Of a stretch of 64,000 nucleotides of DNA, positions 1-11,192 are shown piece after piece (position 1 is the stretch's first letter; every line of letters begins with the position of its first letter). The notes below the pieces were generated by a model that was given only the letters and a program-made list of their open reading frames with translations, had not been told where the DNA came from and did no database searches. The DNA is from Mermis nigrescens (taxonomy: Eukaryota > Nematoda > Enoplea > Mermithida > Mermithidae): assembly GCA_036768485.1 (NCBI GenBank), contig JAVLUZ010000711.1, forward strand, positions 62,001 through 126,000, written 5' to 3'. The translations under genes and the position numbers were made by a program.

Positions 1-660
1 AGTGTAAAGGGGTATAGCACATAAGCTTCTTAGCATGTATTTAGCGTATCGCTGTTTCGGACCATCGCACATTCGGGATGCGTTTTTAGGCTAACTATAC
101 AACAGAGAAAACTGTAAAATAGAGTGTAAAGTTCCTAATTTGAGGGTTCAACGTTCTCTGCGGTAGAACAGTGTAAAGTAAAATGGAAATTTCCGCCGAT
201 TCAAGGCACGTACAGAAGAAATATTAATAAGAAATGCCTAAAATAAGCGATTTAGGCAACTAAACAATATTTTTGCATACTAGTTTAAAGTACAATAATC
301 CCACGAAAAACACGCGTGCAATAAACTTCAAATTGCGACGCGCACGGGGGTGTAAACAACTATTTAAACAGACGACGAAATTTTAATAATAATGATGCGC
401 AGCATTTGAGCACACGAATTCATTGCTGGCTTAGATTAACGATCCGTTACAAACGGTGTTGTACTTTACACTCGACGAAATCCCAGCGAAACTAAATTAG
501 GCGCTTCCGGAACATAATGTGAAAAATTAAATTAAAAAAATGAGGAAGTATAACGTTTAGTCAAATTTTAGGCAGTAAGAGGAACTTGGCTTAGAAAACG
601 ATCGAAATGAATTGGGAGGAATTTCTCGTCTGTCAAAAGTTAAGAAATCATCAGCGTGAC

Positions 661-910
661 CATACGTGGGCAGCAAGAAAATTCTGGAGGGGGTGCAAGA
701 TTTTTTCAAAGGTGAAAAAATGGCCTTAAAAATGGTGGTATGACGAAAACAACACCATTTTCGACGTTTATCATCGAGCACTATCCATTAGCATCAAAAA
801 AATTGCGAAAAAAACGAAAAAAATTTTCAAAAACTGAATTCTGGGGGGTATTCGGTTTCTTGGGTAGGGGGGGGGTGCAGACCCCCCAAAACCCCCCAAG
901 CCCAGGTGTG
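661..910 (+). mobile_element. hAT-type MITE, family 1 (CATACGTGGGC/CACACCTGGGC tips)
   Basis: About 250 bp, starting CATACGTGGGCAGC and ending GCCCAGGTGTG. The tips form an imperfect inverted repeat. Flanks AGCGTGAC / AGCGCGAT match 6 of 8, a decayed 8-bp target duplication. Internal landmarks shared by all copies are GGTGCAAGATTTTTT, GAGCACTATCCATTGGCATC, and a G-run/C-run end with ACCCCCAAACCCC. It is non-coding; short ORFs here are chance. Eight-base duplications are the hAT hallmark. Confidence 0.75.
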
Positions 911-1654
911 AGCGCGATTATTTGATGCAATAATGCCAGCATGGCGTTTTTTAACTAAGCGATTGGGCGGAGTAGAACATTTAAAGCTCAAAATTTTGAC
1001 GGGATTAATGACCTCCAATCTTTGGCAAAAATTGCAAGAAAAGCACCTAATATGGCCTCAAGCATATATGTAACGACTCGAAATTTTGGGTGGGAAGTTC
1101 TACGGCCAGTTTATGGGAGGGGGGGTAAATGACCTCAAATTTTTGGCTAAAAACGGTCAGAGAACACCTAAAATCGGCCAAAAATTCAATTTTGTTCCAA
1201 AAATCGGAGAAAGCGGGGTCAAAAATTTTTAGCATTGGGGGCGGGGTGAAAATCCTAATTATTAGGTCGAGATTTTAGTTATTTAAAATTGGTGGGGTTT
1301 TTTCGCCGACTTTGGAGGGACACTGGAGACCCCATGCTACTTGTATGATCGAGCTCACACTGCATAAAGCTCTGGGCCGTTTATTGTCAAAAAAGAGCTG
1401 TACAAATATCGATCGGACTTGAAATTGAAATCGAAAAATTCTCAGTTAAAGATTTGACGAAGTAAATTTTGCAAGAAAATTAAAAGCAATAACCGAACAA
1501 AATCGACTTCGTTTAAAGTTTCAAGCCCAGTTTAAAAAATAAATGTAAAATTACAACGTAGAATTTCAATTAATAATTGAAATGTACGGTAGAATTTGGC
1601 TTTGTAACTGAAAAAAGGGACAATTGCCTTAAAATCCTTAAGCTTATAGAGCAA

Positions 1655-2414
1655 ATATGCACAGCATGCGAATTCTTGGGGGATTAGACATTTTTTTCGG
1701 GCCCGAAAATGGTGGATACCATACACGATCTTGGGGGAGGGGGGTTTTCATCCCCCGCAGAATCATTTTTCAGCCCCCGCAAAAAATTTTTCACCCCCCG
1801 CAAAAAATTTTCACCCCCAGAATTGGCGATTTTTCCAAAAGTTTCCTAAAAATTGGCTAGAAAAAGTCTTTTTGAGGGTTTTTGGCTATCTAATTGCTCA
1901 AAATCGCCGAAATTTTTTTCATGATTTCATGCTCTAGAAGGATAGAGTATCGTCAGAAACGCCAAAAAACAATGTTTTTCAACGCGTGCCGGCCATTTTT
2001 GGGCCAAAAAAAGGGCACTTTTAGGTTTTCACCCCACCAGAATTCCCATACTGTGCATGTATGGTGGATACGCATCGAAAACATCGTGTTTCGGCGTTTA
2101 TGCCGATGCTCTATCTTTCTAGAGCAAAAGAACATTGAAAAAAATCGAAAAACAAAAAAGTCGAACAAATTGAGAAAAATATAGTCAAAACATGATTATA
2201 TGGCGCGAAACGCCGAAAATTCGACATTTTTGAGCAAAGAGATAGCTAAAATCGCTCAAAAAAGCACCTCTTCTACGAATTTTTTCGAAATTTTTGGAAA
2301 TTTTCGAAAAATCGCAAATTCTGGAGGAGCGTTTAAAAAATATCTGCGGGGATGGAAACTTTTCTGCCTGAGGGAGGGGAGGGGTAAAAATCCCAATCCC
2401 TATGATACTGTATG
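1655..2414. mobile_element. Family 6 repeats in tail-to-tail inverted arrangement
   Basis: Two family 6 arms (about 1720-2050 and 2065-2414) face each other around CCATACTGTGCATGTATGG. Each has the landmark of a CTCTAGA-type stretch followed by GTCAGAAACGCC or its reverse. A short inverted fragment precedes them at 1655-1715. The whole block could fold into a long imperfect hairpin. Confidence 0.5.
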
Positions 2415-2587
2415 GTAGGGAGTGAAATTAGTGCCGAAGATAAATTCAGGGTCAGGACTCAGGAACCAGAAACTTGTTTATCCGATACAATAGCAATCGG
2501 CCAAACCGTCAAGCGAGCGAGCAAATATTTAAATAACATCTAAGCAGCGAACCAGACGTTTAGCCAGACCACGCTATCATAGACAAT

Positions 2588-2936
2588 AAGGCAATCAAAT
2601 AACATCCCCAAACAACAAGCCAATCTGATAAAAGACCACTGAGTCATCAGCCAATCAGATACTAAGTTACAAAATAACCAGCCAATCAGATATAAGACCA
2701 CCGAGTCATCAGCCAATCAGATAATAAGTTACGAAATAACCAGCCAATCAGATATAAGACCACCGAGTCATCAGCCAATCAGGTACTAAGTTACAAAATA
2801 ACCAGCCAATCAGATATAAGACCACTTAGTCATCAGCCAATCAGATACGAAGTTACAAAATAACCAGCCAATCGGATATAAGACCACTTAGTCATCAGCC
2901 AATCAGATACGAAGTTACAAAATAACCAGCCAAACA
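2588..2936. repeat. 31/62-bp minisatellite of CCAAT-box motifs
   Basis: A 62-bp unit made of two 31-bp halves, each beginning AGCCAATCAGAT. CCAAT starts at 2620, 2651, 2682, 2713, 2744, 2775, 2806, 2837, 2868 and 2899, and a decayed CCAAA at 2930: exactly 31 bp each time. The halves differ after the motif (ATAAGACCACCGAGTCATC or ACTAAGTTACAAAATAACC). No ORF spans it. Confidence 0.9.
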
Positions 2937-2939
2937 AAC

Positions 2940-3640
2940 AACAGACTACTGAACAATCAGTCAACTAAACCATCAAGAGAAAAATATTATGAAATTGTTT
3001 AAAGGAATAAATTTTAAATTTTAACCTAATAAAATAATCTTAATTGAATTCTAATCCTTTCAAACAACCAACAACAATCGACAACAGGCCACCAAACAAG
3101 AGATAATAGGGCAATATCTCTTGAAATTCGATCATATTGCGGCTAAAACTAGAGAAAAATTTCCAGAAAACGCAGGAACCTAAGTTTTCCGTAAAAGCTG
3201 CTTTGACAAAAAAAGATTTGGAAGGCTGCCAAATTTTCAGGCATTTGCTGCGTATTCAGCAACCGACCAACGAACAAACGCGTCATTGCGTGCTACGCAT
3301 TGATTAGGTCCGCGCAAATATACGAAAATACAACGAATAATAACGCACGTGAAAATATTGATCGATTTTAACGAAAAATAGAAATACGCGGAATAACAAA
3401 GATCGAGAAAATCGATAAATTTAAACTGAAAGCGTGTATAAGGCCCCGCTGTAAAGTTGATTTTCGTTGGTTGCACACTTTAAACAACGTTATACATGTT
3501 ATTGCTTGCAAATAGGGCAACCGACGCAAGGTGACGAAATGCCAAAAATCGAAAGCAAACTGAAATTGTGTACCGTCACAGAACTAGACTTCATCCATAA
3601 AATGTGTAATCACAAAGATTGGCCCTAGGAAAAGGCTAAT
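2940..3640. other. Unassigned AT-rich stretch
   Basis: No gene or element is recognised. It holds a 79-codon minus ORF (3237-3476) with no recognisable domain, and a CTGTAAAG near 3449, close to the window's GTGTAAA motif. Confidence 0.4.
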
Positions 3641-3646
3641 ATGTAC

Positions 3647-4106
3647 CATAGGTGGGCGGCCCCAAAGTTCTAGGGGTGCAAGATTTTTTTCAAAGGTCAA
3701 AACGTGGTGGCATGCCGAAAACACCATTTGTCAACGTTTCTGATCGAGCACTATCCATTGACATCAACAAATTTCGAAAAAAAACAAAAAATTTCAAAAA
3801 TTGAATTCTGGGGTATTTTGGTTCCTGGAAGGTGCATACCATACGTGGGCAGCAAGAAAATTCTGGGGGGGGGGTGCAAGATTTTTTGAAGGTCTAAAAT
3901 GGCCTTAAAAATGGTGGTATGGCGATAAAAACACCATTTTTGACGTTTCTCATCAAGCACTATCCATTGGCATCAAAAAATTGCGAAAAAAACGAAAAAA
4001 TTTTCAAAATTGACTCTGAGGGGGGTAGTTTGATTTCCGAGGGGTGCATACCCCCTCCCACGCCCAGGGGTGTGCATACCCCCCAAACCCCCCATTCCCA
4101 GGTATG
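3647..4106 (+). mobile_element. hAT MITE family 1 copy, interrupted by a second copy
   Basis: An outer copy starting CATAGGTGGGCGGC is split near its G-rich 3' part by another copy at 3840-4074 (CATACGTGGGC to CCAGGGGTGTG). The outer 3' end resumes as TGCATACCCCCCAAACCCC and stops at CCCAGGTATG. The insertion point copies the local TGCATACC, so the exact duplication is ambiguous. Confidence 0.65.
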
Positions 4107-4296
4107 GCTAAAAGTATAGATGATCTAAGGGGGTTAAGGAGTTTTCACCATACCTGGGCAGCAAGAAAATTCTGAGGGGGGGGGGGTTAAATCGCCAAAA
4201 ATCGCCAAATAATTTACTGAAGATAAAGTTCCGGAAGGGGCATTCAGTAATCTGTAATGGTTTTCCAACATGTGGAGGGGATGTATACCCCCAGAC

Positions 4297-4538
4297 CACA
4301 CCTGGGCGTGGGGGGTTTGCGGGGGTATGCACCCCCAGAAATCAAAATACCCCCCAGAATTCAATTTTTGAAATTTTTTTTCGCTTTTTTCGCAATTTTT
4401 TGATGCCAATGGATAGTGCTTGATGAGAAACGTCGAAAAATGGTGTTTTTATCACCATACCACCATTTTTAAGGCCATTTTTTGACCTTCAAAAAATCTT
4501 GCACCCCCCCCCCAGAAATTTCTTGCTGCCCACGTATG
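4297..4538 (-). mobile_element. hAT MITE family 1, minus orientation
   Basis: It begins CACACCTGGGCG and ends GCTGCCCACGTATG (reverse of the family). Flanks CCCCAGAC / CTCCAGAC match 7 of 8. It lies inside an older fragment that starts CATACCTGGGCAGC at 4149. Confidence 0.75.
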
Positions 4539-4559
4539 CTCCAGACCCCCACGCCTACG

Positions 4560-4945
4560 TGTGCTCTTCAGCCCTCAGAAAAGTTCTTCTCCAAAAATTT
4601 TTTGGACCCCTCGCCCCCGCGAGAATTCGCAATTTTCCAAAATGTTTCCGAAAAATTCGTAGAAAAGGTGCTGTTCTAAACGTCCTCAGCTATCTGCTTG
4701 CTCAAATGTGTCAAACAATTCGGCGCTTTGCATCATACACTCCTTTTTCGACTATATTTTTTCAATTTATTCGAATTTTTTACATTTTTCTAAAATTTGT
4801 CTATATTTTTATACTCTAGAAAGATTGACCATCGTCAAGAACGCCAAAAACGATGTTTTCGAGGCGTATCCATCATTTTTGAGTTAGAAAGGCATTTTAA
4901 AATTCAACCCTAAAATTCCTATTGTGCGCATGTCTCAGCTAGGAC
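4560..4945 (+). mobile_element. Family 6 repeat, diverged copy
   Basis: Shares with 5913-6325 (reverse) the order: C-rich end, GAAAAATTCGTAGAAAAG, TATCTGCTTGCTCAAA, GACTATATTTTTTCAATTT, CTCTAGAAAGATTGACCATCGT, then CATTTTTGAG. The hairpin core is degraded to GGCGCTTTGC. No terminal duplication was found. Confidence 0.5.
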
Positions 4946-4955
4946 TCAATGTGAC

Positions 4956-5262
4956 CATAGGTGGGCAGCACCAAAATTCACCAAAATTCTGAGGGGTGTG
5001 TGCCAGATTTATCGAAGGTCAAAAAATGGTCTTAAAAATGACGGTATGGCGAAAAAACACCATTTTTCAACGTTTCTCATCGAGCACTATCCGTTGGCAT
5101 CAAAAAATTGCGAAAAATAAACAAAAAATATATACAAAAATTGAATTCTGGGAGGGTAATTCCGGGCTTCTGGGGCGTATTTGGTTTCGCGGGGGTGTAT
5201 ACCCCCGAACCCCTACCCACCACGCCCAGGTGTGGTGCATATTCCCCACATACCCACGTGTG
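4956..5262 (+). mobile_element. hAT MITE family 1 copy
   Basis: CATAGGTGGGCAGC start and all internal landmarks are present. The preferred right end CCCACGTGTG gives flanks AATGTGAC / AGTGTGGC (6 of 8). An alternative earlier end, CCCAGGTGTG, lies at 5234. Confidence 0.62.
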
Positions 5263-5347
5263 AGTGTGGCACGTGTAAAACAATTTGGCCAGCTGCCAGC
5301 GGAACGTACGCTACAGCACTTTGTTTACTACAGGCTATACTTACCAA

Positions 5348-5586
5348 CACACATGGGCGTGAGTGGGGGTTGGGGGTATGCACCCCCCAGAAGTTGAAAT
5401 ACCCCCCAGAATTCAAATTTTGAAATTTTCTTAGCTTTTGTAGCGATTTTTTGATGCCATTGATAGTGCTCGATGAGAAACGTCGAAAAATGGTGTTTTT
5501 TTGCCATACGACCACTTTTAAGACCATTTTTTTGACCTTTGAAAATTTTTTCACTCCCCCCAGAATTTCGGTGCTGCCCACCTATG
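5348..5586 (-). mobile_element. hAT MITE family 1 with perfect 8-bp duplication
   Basis: 239 bp from CACACATGGGCG to GCCCACCTATG. Both flanks are exactly CTTACCAA. Together with the copies at 58400 and 60809 this fixes the family ends and the 8-bp duplication length. Confidence 0.85.
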
Positions 5587-5912
5587 CTTACCAAGTCAAA
5601 CGCCGAGAACGTAATCGGTCAAGTGATTAACTCGCTCATTTTTTTGACGGTATCTTTGCGGCTTTTTCGCACTCCCATAACAAAAAAGCTATTCCGGTTT
5701 CCAAAACAGTGTGGCCATAATTTTTCCCAACTCTGGCTTTAAACAATATCCAAATGGGGGTGTAAACAAGCTATCGCAACACAAAGAAAGCAAAGGCTGG
5801 GCCGGATTTTTTAGCAAAGTTTTAACAATACTTTTATCCTTCTCATAAAACATACTATAAAATTTTATGTTCAAATTAAATGATATAAAATAGTGGGTGT
5901 GTAGCAAATATG

Positions 5913-6325
5913 CACAGCATGGGAATTCCGGGGGGGGGGTAAAATTATAAAGTGCCCTTTTAAAAGGGTAGGTACGAGTCAGAAACATCGTTTTGCAGCG
6001 TTTCTGACGATGCTCTATCTTTATAGAGCGTGAAAACATGGAAAATTTCGAAAAACATCAGAAAACTGGGAACAAATTGAACGAAATATAGTCAAAACAT
6101 GAGTATAATGGCGCGAAGCGCCAAAAATTTGGCTTTTTCGAGCAAATAGAAAGCTAAAAACGCTTAAAAAATATATCTTTTCTACAAATTTTTTAAAATT
6201 TTTGTAAACCTTGAAAAAATCGCCAATTCTGGGGAGGGGATGAGCGAAGAAAAATTTTAGCAGGGGGGGGTGGAGGGGACTGAAAAATTTTCCGGGGGGG
6301 GGTGAAACCCCAAAGATCATGTATG
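5913..6325. mobile_element. Family 6 repeat with central GCGAAGC hairpin
   Basis: Starts CACAGCATGGGAATTC and ends GATCATGTATG. Its middle reads AACATGAGTATAATGGCGCG then AAGCGCC. Other members lie at about 1655-2414, 4560-4945, 7594-8130, 26884-27843 and 35726-36034. No coding capacity. The copy at 7594 has flanks CGTCAGTC/CATCAGTC, so the family is probably hAT-like. Confidence 0.55.
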
Positions 6326-6488
6326 GTGTTTATTCTTTATAGGCCACTTTTTAAAGTAAACTTGGTGTTAATATTTCATGATAAAAGATAACAGATAGGA
6401 GTAAATGTAAACAGCATACAATTGATTCCGATATTTTATTTATTCGTTAAACCTACTGTATTTTCAAGAATGTACTCATACATGCAAT

Positions 6489-6737
6489 CACGGGTGGGCG
6501 GCACCGAAATTCTAGGGGTGCAAGATTTTTCAAATGGTCGACAAAAAGCCTCAAAAATGTGATATGGCGAAAAAACACAATTTTTCGACATTTCTCATCC
6601 ATTGGCATGAAAAAATTGCGAAAAAATGAGAAGAATTTTCAAAAACTGAATTTTCGGCTTATGTTGATTTCTGGGGGGAATATTCGGCCTTTTGAGGGGT
6701 CAGACAGGAGGGTGCATATATACCCCACGCCTATGTG
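6489..6737 (+). mobile_element. hAT MITE family 1, diverged copy
   Basis: Starts CACGGGTGGGCGGC, keeps GGGGTGCAAGATTTTTC and CATTGGCATGAAAAAATTGCG, and ends near CACGCCTATGTG. No matching flanks are seen, so the right end may be rearranged. Confidence 0.5.
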
Positions 6738-7064
6738 CGCTGACAATAATGATCGAAAATCGAGCTATTTTCAAAATTCTGCGTAGAGCGGGAGGAACAG
6801 TCAGCCTCTTAAGTGGTATCAAAATGGCGAAAAATACGAAAAACGGCCGAAAAACGCAAGTTTCCGCGAAAAAGCTGGTAAAGGGGCAGGAAAATTCCGG
6901 TCTTTGGGGAAGGATTGCTAGTCGGATATACCCGATGACGATCAAAATCGAAAACTTATCCGACCAACCCGATTTCTACGGTTTTTGGGAAATTCACCTC
7001 ATTTTATTCAAAATAAGGCTTAACGCCTCGTCGAAATGAGGGTAAACCTGATTGCAGTGTCGAG

Positions 7065-7310
7065 CATAAGTGGGCGGCACCAAAGTTCTGGGGCGGGGGG
7101 TGCAAGATTTTTTTAGAGGTCAAAAAATGGATTTGAAAATGGTGGAATGGCGAAAAACACAATTTTTCAACGTTTCTCATCGAGCGCTATACATTGGCAT
7201 CGAAAAATTGCGAAAAAACAACAAAAAAATTGTCAAAAATTGAATTCTAGGGGGGGGGGTATTTTGGTTTCTAAGGGTACACCCCCTACCAAACCCCCAG
7301 CCCAGGTATG
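7065..7310 (+). mobile_element. hAT MITE family 1 copy
   Basis: CATAAGTGGGCGGC to CCCAGGTATG. Flanks GTGTCGAG / GTGTCAAG match 7 of 8. A GTGTAAA heptamer follows immediately at 7321. Confidence 0.75.
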
Positions 7311-7593
7311 GTGTCAAGTAGTGTAAAGTAAGAAATGTACATGTTTTAGAAACAAAATCATCGGCACCATATATTAATTTATCATGTTTTAAACAACGTG
7401 CGTTCTAATTAATTTATGCTTATACTTTCCTTAACGCCAATCACGCAGTTCAGGTTCTCAAATTTTACTGAAACAAATTTTTAGTTTACACTGCACGAAA
7501 GAAGCCAGCTCATTAACAGCATTTAATCCATGCTTACTAATGCTAAAAAACACACGCATTCCTTTAAATGGGGAATTATTCATACCGTCAGTC

Positions 7594-8130
7594 CATACAT
7601 GGTCTTGGGAGGGTTAGGGCTTTCACCCCCCTCAAACTTGTTTCACCGCCCTCAGAATTCACAATTTTTTGAAAGTTCTTGGAAATTTCCTAAAAATTTG
7701 TAGAAAAGAAGCATTTTTAGCGTTTTTCGCTATCTATTTGCTAGAAGTGCCAATTTTAGGCGTTTCGCGCCATTATACTCGTGTTTTGACTTTATTTTTT
7801 TCAATTCGTTCCGAGTTTTCTTTCGAAATTTTTTATGTTTTCATGCTCTACAGAATCGTAACGCAAAAAAACCATTTTTGACGCGTACCTACCAGTTTTG
7901 GACCCAAAAAGGCACTTTACAATTTCACCCCCAGAATTCACATGCTGGGCCAGGCCCGTAGCTGTGGGGGAATGGAGAAGCAGGGTCCGGCCGGACCCCC
8001 AAAATTCAGAAAAACGGAAAAATAGGTCTTTTCACACGTTATTTTGTACTATTTCCGGCTTAAACCCCCAAAATTGCTGTTGGCCCCCAAAATAGGGAGG
8101 GCTGCTACGTGCCTGTGCTGGGCATGTACG
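7594..8130. mobile_element. Family 6 repeat interrupted by a family 4 MITE
   Basis: The left end CATACATGGTCTTGG and right end GGGCATGTACG are flanked by CGTCAGTC / CATCAGTC (7 of 8). The family 4 element at 7951-8115 interrupts it, duplicating TGCTGGGC. Confidence 0.62.
7951..8115 (+). mobile_element. hAT MITE family 4 (CAGGCACGTAGCT tips), perfect duplication
   Basis: Starts CAGGCCCGTAGCT and ends GCTACGTGCCTG, near-perfect inverted ends. Both flanks read TGCTGGGC. The interior holds AAACGTTATTTTGTRCTATTT, the family landmark. Non-coding. Confidence 0.85.
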
Positions 8131-8655
8131 CATCAGTCTCGAATAGAGTTTGAAAATATGATGAGTTAAAAATGTAAACGACTATACACATCCGGAAATA
8201 GACATAAGCATAACAGCAAAATCAAGAGAAAATAAAGAACCCGAACAAATAAAATTATCGATTAAAAACGTGTGTAATATAAACTAAGTAGGTAAGTACT
8301 TCTTTCAATACGTAACAATTTTTACATCAAATTTGATTCATGTTGGCAGTTTTGAGAGACAGGCGTTGAGTGGGCTTCAGTTTTTTTGACTAAAATAGTC
8401 AAAAAAATGAAAAACTTTTGTGTCGAGAAATTCCGGTGAAGGGTATAAAATATGTGTTGTATTCAAATTATCGTGCGTCAATATGTAAACAATAACATAT
8501 ATATTAACCAATCAGGTCACCTAAGTAGAAAGAAACCTTTTTCTCGCAAGCTTTGATAGAATATAAAGATAAATAGATAAACAGATAAAGCAGTAAGCAG
8601 ATAAATTAAAATAAACAAATGAAAAAAAATAAAATAAACCAGTAGGCAGGATAAA

Positions 8656-8838
8656 CAGGCACGTAGCTGGCCGTCCAATTCTGGGGGACTAAGCCCAAAA
8701 ATGACTAAAAAAAAACGTTTAAAAAGTCTTATTTTCTCGATTTTTCTCGAATTTGGGGGGTCCGGCCGGCCCCAAGCCTTCCCGGAGGGTCCGGACCCGC
8801 ACCCCATCCCCCCCCCCCCCCCCACAGATACGTGCCCG
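8656..8838 (-). mobile_element. hAT MITE family 4, minus orientation
   Basis: CAGGCACGTAGCTGG at the left and ATACGTGCCCG at the right. Flanks AGGATAAA / CAGATAAA match 6 of 8. It lies just beyond exon A's donor. Confidence 0.7.
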
Positions 8839-8901
8839 CAGATAAAGTCCTACACATTTGATCAACGTAACGTGCTTAACTGGACGAATCGAGATACTTA
8901 C

Positions 8902-9149
8902 GGGTTGATTTACTTGTCTTTTGGGAGAAAGTTTGTTGGCCCTGTCGTGAAAGGCCAAATGCTGCTTCAACAAACGTTGACTAGAGAAGCGTTTAACGCA
9001 CAGGGGGCAACGTATGCGAAACACTTCGGCGTTTTTTAAGTGATAAACCAGAGTGGACGATTCGCCCTGGACGTTCGGCCGGCAATTCGTGTTGCAAACG
9101 TTCGTGCTTGCGCACGTAACGTTGATAGAAGAACGTTTTCGGGCAATAC
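8902..9149 (-). CDS. Exon A: two C2H2 fingers separated by a one-base frameshift
   Basis: Seen: acceptor TTTTCTCCGATTGTCCTACTGTAG (edge 9149) and donor AACCC|GTAAGT (edge 8902). The first frame reads YCPKTFFYQRYVRKHERLQH, a finger (x12 between Cys and His, H-x4-H) whose first Cys must come from the upstream exon or from the TGT just before the acceptor. The second finger, CPLCVKRFSSQRLLKQHLAFH, is CxxC-x12-H-x3-H but in the next frame. Dropping one A from the A6 run near 9037-9042 fuses both fingers with a linker of about 20 residues. The downstream donor shows that the coding sequence continued. A hAT-type MITE (9240-9468) sits just upstream in the presumed intron. Confidence 0.57.
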
Positions 9150-9239
9150 CTACAGTAGGACAATCGGAGAAAATCAAGTCACGTAACCCGAGGGTCTCGC
9201 AACGAAAACGCCTTCTTGCTACAATGTCACACGTATGCC

Positions 9240-9468
9240 CATAGGTGTAACGCGGAGGGATGGGGGATCCCCCCACCCAAAGTCGGACGAAAACCCGAAA
9301 TCCCACCGGCCAAAAAAATTTTTGACCCCCCAAATTTTTGACAAAAATCGAATTTTTTGACTGTTTTTTAGGCGTTTTTTGGACGTTTTTGACGAAAAAC
9401 CGGAGGACATTTACCCCCTCCTCAAAATGGCCGGGACCCTATCCAAATTTCAAGCCGTTACATGTATG
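9240..9468. mobile_element. hAT-type MITE, family 8, perfect 8-bp duplication
   Basis: CATAGGTGTAACG to CCGTTACATGTATG, imperfect inverted tips. Both flanks are exactly CGTATGCC. The interior carries CGAAAACCCGAAATCCC and GACAAAAATCGAATTTTTTG. Diverged relatives (CATATATGTAACGGCTCGAAA tips) occur near 1063-1347, 11523-11740, 14950-15170, 23590-23815, 34480-34650, 36300-36450 and 46919-47165. Confidence 0.78.
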
Positions 9469-9479
9469 CGTATGCCATA

Positions 9480-10150
9480 TTCGGATTAGATTTAGGTTAA
9501 AAATTACGTCAAATTTACATTGCCACTGTAAACAAACAATGCAATATAACCCCGAGATATTGAACAGCGCTGCTACGTAATTTAAAGCTACTTCTTTAAA
9601 TTGCATTTATGGCACATTTTGTTCGATCCTGGCAAAAGACATTTTGAAAGCATCTCGCGCGTCGTAATTAAGCACACAAGAAGCGCAGTAGCGCATTTTA
9701 TCAGTTTACACTCGAAAGTTTCACTTATACGGTCAGTCGCGCCAACTTTACAACGACGACCATTCAAAGACGCGTATCTTTACACAACTTTACACAGCTG
9801 TAACCTTTCCTGCAAATTACAGCCTAGTAGGTATTCAGTAAGCCATACGCTTTGCACTATACTCCACGTACTTTACACCGAGCGTGGAAATTCAACAGTA
9901 GAGATATGCACCACACACAGTCCATACAGGCTACACTCAAACGTACCTCTATAGCCAAGAAAATATAACAATAGCTCTCAAATATTACGAAGTGATAAAA
10001 TGCTCCTCCTACGCATTCGGTGTAAAGTACCTTACGATACAAAAGTAGACCCTTTTAATAACATTTATTTAATATTTTTCAATTACAAATCCCTCTTCCC
10101 ATTATTCTACTCATTAAATTTTAAACTTTTTTAATTCATTGAATTTATGT
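9480..10150. other. Non-coding stretch with GTGTAAA/TTTACAC cluster
   Basis: TTTACAC or GTGTAAA at 9705, 9779, 9789, 9872 and 10020. A plus ORF at 9601-9954 has no recognisable domain and I do not call it. An (AT)n run follows at 10152-10174. Confidence 0.5.
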
Positions 10151-10151
10151 A

Positions 10152-10174
10152 ATATATATATATATATATATATA
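10152..10174. repeat. (AT)n microsatellite
   Basis: About eleven AT dinucleotides in a row, just downstream (in minus orientation) of exon E. Confidence 0.95.
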
Positions 10175-10230
10175 AAACAAGTGAAACCGTAGAATCGACG
10201 CTTCACTGTATAAGAATAAAAGTTTTCATT

Positions 10231-10594
10231 TTAATTTATTATTTTTTTTGAATATTTTTTATCTTTTATTTTTCTACGGTTTACATACAGAATCGACACC
10301 GACCCGCAACGACATTCGGACGGCGTCGCGTTACGAAGCGTCTTGGCGCGCGGATCGCTTCGCGCGCCGCTAGTCGACTGCGGCTTCGTCGCGTCATTCG
10401 TCGTCGTCGGTCGCGTTGGGTAGCCGAAGCGCGTTGATGCGCCGTCAGAGCGGCGGACGGCGGCGGCGAGCGGCTGCGCCGCGACGGCCGCGGCGCGCGC
10501 CTTTGACGCCGATTTGCGACGCGATCGCGGCGGCGTCGCAGCGCTGCGTGCGAGTGGCAGACGCCTTCGCGGTACGGCGGCGTCCGTCGTCGAC
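10231..10594 (-). CDS. Exon E: possible 3' terminal exon, GC-rich, frame uncertain
   Basis: Seen: a textbook acceptor (TTAATTTTATTCCGCAG) at the 10594 edge leads into about 280 nt of very GC-rich DNA rich in CGA/ACG/GCG triplets. One frame stays open to 10231 as an Ala/Arg/Ser/Thr-rich peptide. AATAAA-like polyadenylation signals follow on the minus strand near 10235-10272. Two other frames are also open for long stretches, as expected for CG-repeat sequence, and none shows a complete finger. I support an exon boundary and a possible 3' end but not a protein sequence. Confidence 0.3.
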
Positions 10595-10651
10595 CTGCGG
10601 AATAAAATTAACAACGCCATTAATATCATTTCGCGTCTACGAAAGTGATGC

Positions 10652-11192
10652 GTGTTCAAAGTTTCAGCATCAGTACTTATCATAAATAAACAAGAATCGA
10701 ACTGTTTGATTATTGAAAACATTTCAAAAGGTAAGAAAAATTCTGTTTTGAAAAACAGCAGACTTTTGAGTATATGTTTCGCATCAATATCTAAAAATGA
10801 AAGAAAGAGTGACTATGCATATATGCCAAGAACAGCTTCGTAAATATATATTATAAATGAATTACTCAATACATCCATGTTACAAAACTAACTGTTACTT
10901 CAAAATTATACATCTTTCGCTCAGAAAAAGCTCAAAAACATATTTCTACCTGACTCGCCTGCAAGAAATCAATCAGAAAAATCGTTGCCCACAAAAAAGG
11001 ATATGTGTTCAAAGTTTCAGCATCAGTACTTATCATCGCTACCAAACAAAATCGAACTTGCCTGACTGTTGAAAAAAAATTTCAAAAAAGTAAGAAAAAT
11101 TCTTTGTTTTTGAAAAACAACTGACTTTTGGCATATGTTTCGCATCACTATAATAAAAATGAAAGAAAGAGTGGACTATGCATAACATGCCA
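10652..11192 (+). repeat. Direct repeat about 353 bp apart, running into the gap
   Basis: The segment starting GTGTTCAAAGTTTCAGCATC at 10652 recurs at 11005 with small differences and runs to GACTATGCATAACATGCCA, where the assembly stops. Either a tandem array collapsed here or two haplotypes were joined. Confidence 0.75.

Noticed and set aside
2588..2936. Regular 31-bp direct repeats that look like a CRISPR array
   Set aside because: There are no unique spacers: the intervening half-units are themselves repeated, no cas genes exist, and the genome is clearly eukaryotic.
8701..9039. Plus-strand 112-codon ORF over the 8.7-9.0 kb region
   Set aside because: It spans a MITE and the antisense of exon A; no independent evidence.
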